A stretch of DNA of 13,818 nt from Pelagophyceae sp. CCMP2097 (lineage: Eukaryota > Sar > Pelagophyceae), in NCBI GenBank assembly GCA_026770575.1, contig MU657474.1:5855-19672 (forward strand). Direction: 5' to 3'. A program made the position numbers and the translations under genes. The notes below the pieces were generated by a model that made no database searches, had not been told where the DNA came from, and saw only the letters and a list, made by a program, of their open reading frames with translations. Shown in pieces: positions 7,701 through 13,818 of this stretch (positions are counted from its first letter, which is position 1; each line of letters opens with the position of its first letter).

Positions 7701-8783
7701 GCGGCGCCGCAGCTGCGCAACGCGCGGCCCATGACCGTGCCTTACGGGGCGCCGCCGCCGCCGCAGCAACCGGGATTCAACGCCGCCTACGGCGCCCCAC
7801 GCGGCTACGGCGCCGCGCCGGCGAGATGGACTTCGCCGCCGCCGCCGCCGCCGCCGCCGAGCTTTGGCTACCAGCGCGGCGCGCCCTTTGTGCCCGCGGC
7901 GCCGTTCGCGCCGGCCGTGCCCTTTCAACAACATCGCGCCCCGTCGCCCGGTGCCTACACGGCCCCGTCGCCGGGCGCCTACGCCGCCGCCGCGGGAGGC
8001 TACGGCGCCGCGCCCGGCGTGCGGTCGCCGGGCCCGGCGCTGCACTTCAAGGGACCCGACGCGCGCAATTCATCGCCGCCGCCGGGAGCCTTCGCCGAAG
8101 GCTTCCGGCCCCCAAACGAGGCCCCGCCACCACCGCCGCCGCCGCCGCGCTGGTACGTTCGGCCCCGCTGATTCCTTTTTGGATCGACAAAACGTAGGTC
8201 CGCGCCGCGCGTCGACGACTCTTTACGTTTGGCCATGGAAATGTCTCGGCAGTCCGAGCTCGCGGACGCTCTCTCGACTCTAGACGACTCGCCGCAGCGG
8301 TCTTCGTTCATGCGCACGCCGTCCATGTCCAGCCTCGGCGCGGCTTCAATGTCTTTAGCGCCGGAATGGGTCCCCGCGGCGCTCCGCCCGCCCGAAGGCC
8401 GCCAATCGCCGCCGCCGCCGCAGCAGGTGCTGCACGGCTGGTCCGCAGACGCCTTTGGGCCGCAGCGGCCGACGACGGACCCCTTTGCGCGACCTTCGAC
8501 GGACCCGTTCTCTCGGCCCGCGGATCCGTTCGCGCGAGCGGCATCCGACCCGTTTGCGCCGGTCCGGCCGACGACGGACCCGTTCGCGCCGCCGCCGCCG
8601 CTGGACGACGCGTTTGGGGCGCCGCGACACGACGACGGCTTTGGGCGACACGAGTTCGGGCGACACATGGACGCGGGCCACCACGACGATTTCGCGAGGC
8701 ACGAGCAATCGGCGGGCCACGACATCCTAGAGGTCTCGCAGCTCGAGGCGGCGCTCGGCTCCCTCGTCGCCGACGACGATTGA
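4706..8783 (+). CDS. J-domain co-chaperone with SAP-like, UIM-like and DPF motifs, 7 exons
   Basis: The model joins 4706-4785, 4834-5033, 5111-5170, 5417-5488, 5543-6138, 6186-8152 and 8198-8783, encoding 1186 aa. Every junction agrees in phase (2,1,1,1,0,2). Residues 3-67 are a J domain with intact HPD (34-36), which stimulates Hsp70 ATPase. The 48-nt first intron is itself open and would otherwise put 16 residues into the J domain. An almost pure Asp/Glu/Tyr run covers 147-184. Residues 210-241 (LTVGELKALLRERDVDF..EKSEML) resemble a SAP-type helix-extended-helix. A Lys/Arg/Glu-rich likely coiled coil is followed by a UIM-like SDELRQVLAMSLE (about 545-557), poly-Gln, then about 400 Pro/Gly/Ala-rich residues. 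The last exon holds five DPF motifs (about 1084-1123) plus DAF, DGF and DDF, which are adaptor-ear ligands in endocytic proteins. The gene could instead be two: the exon 5/6 and 6/7 joins rest on phase and good splice sites, not on homology. Confidence 0.68.
5169..5506 (+). repeat. Identical 20-nt exon-intron junction in two consecutive introns
   Basis: GGGTGCGACCCTGTGAAGCG occurs at 5169-5188 and again at 5487-5506. In both places it spans the end of an exon and the first 18 bases of the intron (donors at 5171 and 5489). The exons before it, 5111-5170 and 5417-5488, encode related peptides (GFMDLAEMMMFFEFMM and GFVDVDMMFDFAF), so this looks like duplication of an exon together with its donor region. 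Confidence 0.7.
5566..5684 (+). repeat. Asp/Glu codon repeat (GAC/GAT/GAG-rich tract)
   Basis: A low-complexity run of GAC, GAT, GAG, GAA and TAC codons encodes the nearly uninterrupted acidic stretch of the J-domain protein, 38 residues of Asp, Glu and Tyr. Such tracts often vary in length between alleles. Similar acidic regions in chaperones and nuclear proteins bind basic partners; that role here is inference. Confidence 0.8.
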
Positions 8784-9186
8784 CCCCCAAGCACGCCCCG
8801 CGCCACGGAATGACACGATGAAAGGTCCACCGCACCGGACCCGCCTCATATTTTCGAACTCGCCACACCCAGACCCATCCCAGGCCGCCCCTCGAGATCG
8901 AAAGGTGGGGGCGTCTCTGTGTTCCTCGGAACTTGCTCTTCGGCGCGCGAGTCCAGTGTCATTCAGCGAGCGCGAAAATTGTAAATGTCAGATTCGACGT
9001 CCACACGTGCTGTCGGGAGCGGCTGGTGCCCGTTCGAGCGCTTGCGAGGCTTCACGCGCGCGGAGGAGCGAGCCCGGTACGTCGCTCAGCATGTTGAAAC
9101 GAGGGCCTCGTCTCTCGAAGAAGGCAACGAACGTCCTGCGTCGAAAGCGTCCTGCGGACCGCGCATCATGGCGGCACGCAGGATCG
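8784..9186. other. Intergenic region, no gene seen
   Basis: Roughly 400 bases separate the J-domain gene stop (8781-8783) from the start of the broken second MYND gene. An open frame from 8818 runs into the MYND start in the same frame, but its residues are low in structure and nothing like them precedes the first MYND copy. It probably holds a 3' UTR and the former promoter of the second copy. Confidence 0.4.
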
Positions 9187-9425
9187 ATGGACGCGCCGCC
9201 CGCTCCCAAGCCGTGCTGCGTCTGCGACGACTCTAATTCCCTTTCCAGCAAGTGAAAAGGGTTGTGCGCTCTCGGCCCCTGCGGGGCCCTGTACGGGCCG
9301 GGCGGCAAACTGCACCACGTGCAAGTCGCGCCACTACTGCGGCAAGGCGTGCCAGCTCGTGCGACTGGAAACGAGGGCACAACAAGGCGTGCAAGCAGAT
9401 GGCATACTTCCAGGACCGGCTCCTC
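9187..9425 (+). pseudogene. Broken MYND half of a second MYND/RING/Sel1 gene
   Basis: The segment starts like the intact paralogue (MDAPPAPKPCCVCD versus AAVPKPCCVCD) but reaches a stop at 9253-9255 after 22 codons, because about 60-70 unrelated bases (roughly 9231-9295) interrupt the finger. Beyond them NCTTCKSRHYCGKACQLV resumes in another frame. An extra base near 9359-9361 then shifts the frame again, and DWKRGHNKACKQMAYFQDRLL follows in a third frame. The homology stops at CGGCTCCTC exactly where the inverted-repeat element begins. At least three lesions therefore destroy the MYND finger. In the paralogue this part is directly followed by the residues now encoded at 10016. Confidence 0.82.
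9273..9290. repeat. Solo copy of the inverted-repeat element's terminal hairpin
   Basis: CGGCCCCTGCGGGGCCCT at 9273-9290 is identical to 9991-10008, the outer right end of the inverted-repeat element. It can fold as GGCCCC-TGC-GGGGCC. It sits inside the insertion that interrupts the MYND finger. No matching left end is present nearby, so it may be a relic of a second insertion or of a rearranged first one. Confidence 0.55.
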
Positions 9426-10009
9426 AAGGGCCCCGAAGGGGCCGGCGGCTATTACTAACTAAGGATTGTTTCCACTTGTACCATACGACTCGGCTCGCGC
9501 CGCCAACGCCGACGCGGCGCAACGACGCTTCGAAACGTAGTCATGGCGGCGGCCGCCGCGATTTCACCAGTCAATTTGTTTGAAAATCACCGCAATTTAC
9601 GAAAATCACCGTTATTTTTTCAAAAATCTTCAAATTTAAAATTTTGGAAAATTTAGACGCCACTTATCGCATTCGACGCGCGCTGACGCGGCATGTCCGA
9701 ACCTGTCACTTTTAGCGCGTTTCGCGAATAACGGCATTTTCAGCGATAAACGTCATTCGACTCGGACGTTTTTTACAACGGTTTTTGGGTTAGGATTCCT
9801 ACTATGTTATTCGCGGCGAGACAAGGCTCTTGTCGAGAAAACTAGCCCAGGCACCGTTTAATTAGGCCTACGACAGGTGAAGGGGGTCCCAAAGCCAAAA
9901 TCGGCGTTTTTTTTTGGACCGCAAGGAACGTTCTTTCGAAAGTAAAATTGAAGGGTAAAAGTGGAAAAATCCTTAGATAGTAATAGCCGCCGGCCCCTGC
10001 GGGGCCCTT
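9426..10009. mobile_element. 584-bp MITE-like element with 57-bp terminal inverted repeats
   Basis: The left arm 9426-9482 and the right arm 9954-10009 are reverse complements with four mismatches and one gap. Each begins AAGGGCCCCG, continues AGGGGCCGGCGGCTATTACTA and then CTAAGGATT. Each tip contains its own small hairpin (GGCCCC, three-base loop, GGGGCC). The interior is AT-rich, encodes nothing convincing, and carries a 19-nt tandem repeat (9582-9600, 9601-9619), a 14-bp palindrome (9546-9559) and a spaced inverted repeat CGCGAATAAC (9723-9732 and 9806-9815 reversed). It separates CGGCTCCTC from TTGATGCCGGCAAAG, which are six bases apart in the paralogous gene, so it is an insertion. I could not identify a target-site duplication. 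Size and arms fit a non-autonomous DNA transposon; the superfamily is not assigned. Confidence 0.85.
9582..9619. repeat. 19-nt tandem repeat inside the inverted-repeat element
   Basis: Two units beginning GAAAATCACCG and followed by an A/T-rich run containing ATTT lie head to tail at 9582 and 9601. A looser relative (TTTCACCAG..AATTT) precedes them near 9562. Internal short repeats of this kind are common in non-autonomous elements. Confidence 0.5.
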
Positions 10010-10015
10010 TAATTG

Positions 10016-10861
10016 ATGCCGGCAAAGCTGAAGATCAAGGAGGAGCCTCCCATCGTCGAGGACGTCGCGCCGGTGGCTGGTTCCAAGGCGCGCTTATCGG
10101 CGATTCCAGCGACGGCGGTCGTCAAGGCCAGCGCGCCGAACGGCGACACGCCGGACTGGCTCGTCACGTGCGCCATCTGCCTGGGCGTGCTGCCGCTCGA
10201 AGGTAACCAGCAAACTTTCTACGATTGCTGCTGCAAGAAGATTTGCACGGAATGCAACGTCAAGTGCTGGCAGCACGACGAGCGCTGCCCGCTCTACCGA
10301 GCGCCTGCTTACAAGTCGGATGCCGAGTTCCTGAGCCGGTTGCAGAAGCACGTGGACAAGGGGAACGCAGACGCGCAGTACATGCTCGGACAGGTGCACA
10401 ATGGAGGCCAAATGGGTCTCAGGAAGAACTTGAAGCGGGCGTTCCAGTTTTACGCGCTCGCTGCGGCGCAAGGGCATGCACCAGCTCAGTGTGCAATCGG
10501 AATCTCGTATCACCTCGGGGAAGGGTGCGACGTCGACCTCGAGGCCCCCGCGATGTGGTTGCAGCGTGCGGCCGAGCAAGGACTCCCTGGCGCTCAATTC
10601 AACCTCGGCCTCGCGCTCTACGCAGGCGATGGCGTGGCGCAGTCGTACGCCGAAGCCGTCAAGTGGTGGCGCCTCGCCGCGGCGCAGGGCCACGCAGCGC
10701 TCGCCAACCTCGGCACTTGTCACACATGCGGCCAGGGCGTGCCACAGGACCTTGGCGAGGCGCTGCGTCTCTACAAGCGCGCCGCGGCCAAGGGACACGC
10801 CCAGGCTGCAGAACGGGTCGTGTTGCTCTCGGAGGCTGCAGCGTGCGTCGCTGACGTTTAA
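10016..10861 (+). CDS. RING-like and Sel1-repeat protein, truncated paralogue
   Basis: This open frame, about 281 aa from the ATG at 10016, corresponds to the intact paralogue from its MPAKMKIKEEPPIV stretch onward. It keeps the linker, a RING-like finger (CAIC, CCCK, CTEC, CPLY) and four to five Sel1 repeats (GNADAQ, GHAPAQ, GLPGAQ, GHAALA, GHAQAA). The last zinc-ligand Cys of the finger is Tyr here (CPLY instead of CPLC), so the second zinc site may be impaired. One repeat is a residue shorter than in the paralogue. The inverted-repeat element ends seven bases before the start codon, so the MYND finger is lost and any transcript must start within or upstream of the element. The open frame argues for recent damage or continued use; it may be a pseudogene overall. 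Confidence 0.7.
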   Translation: MPAKLKIKEEPPIVEDVAPVAGSKARLSAIPATAVVKASAPNGDTPDWLVTCAICLGVLPLEGNQQTFYDCCCKKICTECNVKCWQHDERCPLYRAPAYKSDAEFLSRLQKHVDKGNADAQYMLGQVHNGGQMGLRKNLKRAFQFYALAAAQGHAPAQCAIGISYHLGEGCDVDLEAPAMWLQRAAEQGLPGAQFNLGLALYAGDGVAQSYAEAVKWWRLAAAQGHAALANLGTCHTCGQGVPQDLGEALRLYKRAAAKGHAQAAERVVLLSEAAACVADV

Positions 10862-11177
10862 GGCCCAGTCCGGCGCTGCCGGCAGCGAGGCACGCCGGCG
10901 CTGCAGCGACTCGGGTCGATGGACGTGATGGTTTATCCCGGCCCTTCCAAGGCTTTTGTCACTAGCAAGTCCCATTGTTTGTCACTAGGAAGTCCCATTG
11001 TAAAAGTCCCACGGTCCATCTCACTGCCCTCGAGCACGAGCACTGGCGTGCAGGGGAGCTGTGCGCCGCGCCTCGACGCCGTCGCCGTCCCACCTCCCGG
11101 ACGTCCAATGCACGTCCGTCTCCCCAATCGCTTCGGCTGGTGTGGCCTCGAGCGTTGATAAAAATGGGAGGCGTCTT
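10862..11177. other. Spacer between convergent genes
   Basis: This 316-base region lies between the stop of the RING/Sel1 gene and the stop of the minus-strand EF-hand gene and should contain both 3' UTRs. Apart from a two-unit 23-nt tandem repeat I see no structured element, and no convincing small ORF. Confidence 0.4.
10955..11000. repeat. 23-nt tandem duplication
   Basis: Two 23-nt units, 10955-10977 and 10978-11000, read TTTGTCACTAGcAAGTCCC and TTTGTCACTAGgAAGTCCC, each then ATTG, with a single difference. A partial third motif (AAAGTCCCA) follows immediately. It lies in the spacer between convergent genes. Confidence 0.75.
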
Positions 11178-12555
11178 TTACGCGGCGGCGCCTATCCGCG
11201 CGTTGGCGGCGGACTTGGGCCGTGTTTTGTGCGCCTTGGCGCAGATGACGCGCTTTGTGAAGACTTGTCGCGCCGAGAGCTGCTGCAGCAGCTTGCGGGA
11301 CGAGGCCAGCCTGGCCTCGAAGGTGACGAAGATCTTCGACGGGCGGCTCTTGCGGTGCGGCTCGGGGTGCGGCTTCGTCTCGGACCTATCGGTGGTGCTG
11401 CTTCGTCGCCGCGGCTCGTGGTGCGGTTTCGCCTCGCTCTTTTCCGTCATGCTGTGCCGCCGCGCCTCGTGCCGAGCCTCCTTGGCCTCGGCCTTGACCT
11501 CCTTGCGATGCTGGCGCTCCTCGTCGGCCTCTTCCTCCCTTGAAGGCCGCCGCTCGTCCTTTTCCGGCGTGCGCGCCCCCGTGGCCGACGACGGCCGACC
11601 GGTGGCCGACGACGGGCGCCGCGCCGCCGCGGGCGGGCTGTCGCGCGATCTGCGCGACCGCCGCGTCGTCCGCGGGCTGTCGAAGGATCCGCGCGACTTT
11701 CGCGACCTCTGCGGCGGCTCCACCGGGCTCGCGGCGCCGTCGGCGTCGGCCTCGTCGGGCGGCGCGGGGTCGTGCTGCGCGGCGGCGGCGGCGGCGACGG
11801 TGGTGGCGGCCCACTTGCGCTGGGAGAACTCTTGATGCATAGAGTGGACGACAGAGAGGACGTCGTGGCGGTTATCTGCCGCGTGCACCGAATTCTTCTC
11901 CCGCCGCGCCCAATAAGCGGCCCCCATGACCTTGCGCCGCATGTTCAGCTGGAACTGGAACGCCGGCCCGAGGAGGATGGGGAAGGCTCGATTGCGCTCC
12001 GTGTACTCGCTCAAAGAGACGGACCGCGAGCCGTCGGCGTCTAAGGCTCGTAAAATGGCTTCCACTTTGTCCGGCAGTTCGGCGCCCCAGACCCACTGCA
12101 CGAGCCGGCCGAGCTCGGCGACGTCCAATACCTCGGAGCCGTCGACGTCGACGAGGCGGAACGTGCACTTGCAGAGAGCGGCCCACGACAGCGAGGCGAA
12201 CATGTGGCAGGCTGCGAAAAACTCGTAAAAGTCGAGCTTGCCCGAGCCTAAACTCACACGTCCGACGGTGGTTGAATATTGCAAAGAGCGCACCGTCGTT
12301 GTCGAAGAGCGCGAAGACTCTGTTCGTAAAGTCGGTGCGCTCGACGTCGAGCGACATCAAAAACTCTAGAGTTGAAATGTAGCCCGACGCGTCGACGTCG
12401 ATGCGCCGGAAGCAGCGGTGCATCCGGCGGACGTCGCGGCCGCAAACGCCGAGCGCGGAGACGAGCTCGCGCAGCTGGTGCCGGTGCCGGTCGTTGAGGC
12501 GAATCTCGACGTCGTTGAAAAGGAACGACGGCCAGCCGCAGCACGCGGAAGCCAT
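11178..12555 (-). CDS. Four-EF-hand calcium-binding protein with basic repetitive tail, 2 exons
   Basis: The model is complement of 12294-12555 and 11178-12247, 443 aa. The 46-nt intron (GTGCGC..TTTAG, phase 1) falls inside EF-hand 2; splicing restores FDNDGSGKLDFYEF. Four canonical 12-residue loops lie at about residues 53-64 (DVDASGYISTLE), 85-96, 121-132 (DVDGSEVLDVAE) and 157-168 (DADGSRSVSLSE), each with acidic positions 1 and 3 and Glu at 12, so all four could bind calcium. The spacing resembles calcineurin-B-like or calmodulin-like sensors. A conserved-looking block (FPILLGPAFQFQLNMRRKVMGAAYW) follows, then about 240 disordered residues rich in Arg, Ser, Glu and His, with two copies of RPSSATG and two of a KSEAKPHHEPRRRS-type unit. 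The start was chosen at the ATG of MASACC; CC at residues 5-6 could be acylated. The target is unknown. Confidence 0.85.
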
Positions 12556-12930
12556 GCCCGGCGGCGGGGCCGACGCGAGGAGCCCGAGAGAAGAGGGCGT
12601 AGCGCGTCTCTCCTTGTTCTCGACGTTCCCCAAATTTAAAGCGCCCAATAAGGACTTAGTTATTGGAGTTAGAGTTGATTAAAGCCTCTGTATTTTCCCA
12701 GTTTAGTTGCAGTTTTCGGTCAAAATATTCGAGGCAACTGGGCCAGTAGTTAGTTGTCACTCAAATTTTCGGAAACTCATTTCGAGTTTGTTTTTGACGT
12801 AAAACATGAAAAATCAGGTATTTTGCGTTGAAATGGGTAAAAAGTCCCCAAATCAATTGCCCAAAATTTAATAAGGAAATATCGAATAATTTTCAGTATT
12901 TTCGCCTTTAAAAAGTTGGACTGACTATAT

Positions 12931-12942
12931 TAGGAATTCCTA
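12931..12942. repeat. 12-bp palindrome TAGGAATTCCTA
   Basis: TAGGAATTCCTA is a perfect palindrome. It is flanked by ATAT on the left and TAT on the right, which extends the symmetry with a one-base offset. It lies in the AT-rich island; no function is evident. Confidence 0.5.
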
Positions 12943-13674
12943 TATGTCTCCAACCCAACTCACTGGAAGGCATCTTGCTTCAGGGTTCGTTACTAAACAA
13001 ATCCTCTTCTGGAAAAGAGAAAAAAACGACTTTCTCGAGGGAGACGGCCAGCTTGGTGGAAGTGCACCCCAAGGGCGCATCAAGGCGACGTGGCGTCGCC
13101 CTGCAGCGTCTTGACTACCTGGGGACGAGCGATAGTCGCTTTTCGGTTTTCGGTGTCTCAAAAAGGTCGTATATCCAGCGATTAGCTTGACGCACCTAAT
13201 AAGACACGGGCTGGCGTCGTTTACCGAACAAAATTAAGGAGTTAGTCGACCTGCAACACATTTGTTTCCTTCGCCCCAAGGATCGGATCGCTAAATATTT
13301 ATTATATGGCGATAAAGTGACGGGTGTGAGAGTTACCTTCGCAGTACTTTTCGGTAAACAGCGCGAGCCCGTGTATGTAGACGCCCACGCAAAAAGTAGA
13401 ACCTTTCACGCTCTCTGGAAAATAGTACCAAAAAGTACATATTTCGGCCACAAAAGTGTGCCTTGCTGCTTTGCTCACCCTCCGGATAGTGCAGCGCAAG
13501 CGCACCATCCGCCAATACGTGTCGAGAATTCGTCGCTGAAGTGACGATTTTGGCGATTTATGCCAGGTGCTCTGTCGACGTCGGGGACACTTGCTGATAC
13601 CCCCTAGAGTCGTCTCAATAGCATGCGCCGTACATCGTGGCCGTTCCAGCTTTTGACAAAAATCGTTTGTTCAG

Positions 13675-13697
13675 TAACGTTCGAATAACGAACGTTA
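13675..13697. repeat. Perfect 9-bp inverted repeat
   Basis: TAACGTTCG (13675-13683) and CGAACGTTA (13689-13697) are exact reverse complements around the loop AATAA. The sequence lies near the right boundary of the AT-rich island, just before composition returns to GC-rich. It could form a short hairpin or be a symmetric protein-binding site. Confidence 0.65.
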
Positions 13698-13797
13698 ACC
13701 CCATAAGTGGCTACGGTGGTGGCTTGTCGCTTGCTGATGCACGCTCGCCCGCCGCCGCTGCCTCCTCTCTTCCCCTTCTCTCCATTTCCTTTTGCGA

Positions 13798-13818
13798 ATG
13801 CCCGCGCTGCTTGCTATA
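13798..13818 (+). CDS. Possible first codons of a gene cut by the window edge
   Basis: An ATG at 13798 opens a frame (MPALLAI) to the window end. It follows a strongly pyrimidine-rich stretch (about 13758-13793), as 5' leaders or core promoters sometimes show, and it marks the return to GC-rich sequence. Seven codons cannot establish a gene. Confidence 0.15.

Larger units (their letters stand above)
12556..13740. other. AT-rich intergenic island, no convincing gene
   Basis: Composition changes sharply upstream of the EF-hand gene, from GC-rich coding DNA to AT-rich DNA with runs of A and T. Short open frames exist (for example 12975-13190 plus, 13302-13508 minus, 13317-13544 plus) but overlap on opposite strands and show no motif. 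The region contains palindromes (12931-12942 and 13675-13697) and poly-A or poly-T runs. It could be an intergenic regulatory region or a mobile-element relic. I found no terminal inverted repeats and no match to the 584-bp element. Confidence 0.5.

Noticed and set aside
8229..8783. DPF-rich ORF as an independent gene
   Set aside because: A strong GTACGT donor at 8153 and a TAG acceptor at 8197 join it in phase to the preceding exon with a 45-nt intron. Kept as an alternative only.
9426..10009. Assigning the inverted-repeat element to piggyBac because of a TTAA at its right edge
   Set aside because: The left flank reads CTCA or TCAA, not TTAA, so the expected duplication is missing.
9426..10009. 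Treating the element as a GT-AG intron that is spliced out
   Set aside because: Its edges are GGGCCC palindromes with no GT or AG at the borders, and the upstream MYND half is frame-shifted anyway.
13302..13544. Overlapping short ORFs on both strands in the AT-rich island
   Set aside because: They are under 80 codons, overlap each other antisense, and have no recognisable motif or splice partners.
1..13818. CRISPR array, bacterial operon, rRNA or tRNA genes
   Set aside because: No regularly spaced repeats with unique spacers, no ribosome-binding-site pattern, and no cloverleaf or rRNA signature was seen; spliced genes indicate a eukaryote.

Overview
The window looks like nuclear DNA of a small, gene-dense eukaryotic alga. 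The evidence is GC-rich coding sequence, very short GT-AG introns (45 to about 140 nt for most), J-domain, EF-hand and MYND/RING/Sel1 protein families, and AT-rich non-coding islands. The MYND + RING-like + Sel1 combination, tiny introns and a short inverted-repeat element would fit a pelagophyte or other stramenopile such as Aureococcus. That taxonomic guess is inference from memory; no search was run. Exon models below were built by hand from splice sites, phase agreement and protein motifs.

Layout, left to right. (1) 337-1109 (+): a spliced gene for a small single-pass membrane protein of unknown function. (2) 2711-1388 (-): a five-exon gene for a polytopic membrane protein of about 191 aa that resembles the MntP/YtaF (DUF204) cation-efflux family. 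(3) 2953-4044 (+): an intron-less gene with MYND zinc finger, RING-like finger and Sel1 repeats, divergent from gene 2. It is followed by a decayed, frame-shifted extension of its own Sel1 array (about 4010-4300). (4) 4706-8783 (+): a seven-exon gene, about 1186 aa, joining a J domain, an Asp-rich tract, a SAP-like helix pair, a UIM-like motif, a long Pro/Gln-rich region and a C-terminal cluster of DPF motifs. (5) 9187-10861 (+): a second MYND/RING/Sel1 copy. Its MYND part is broken by frameshifts and by a 584-bp element with 57-bp terminal inverted repeats; its RING/Sel1 part is still open. (6) 12555-11178 (-): a two-exon gene for a protein with four EF-hands and a basic repetitive tail. (7) 12556-13740: AT-rich DNA with no convincing gene.

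No shared pathway is evident; this is a string of unrelated eukaryotic genes. The two MYND/RING/Sel1 copies are paralogues that show expansion and decay of a gene family. The most unusual object is the J-domain gene. Its parts suggest an Hsp70 co-chaperone aimed at ubiquitylated or clathrin-adaptor-bound clients, and it carries two look-alike, phase-symmetric exons whose exon-intron junctions share an identical 20-nt stretch. At least 8 of 14 inferred introns begin GTGCG, and every inferred downstream exon begins with G.
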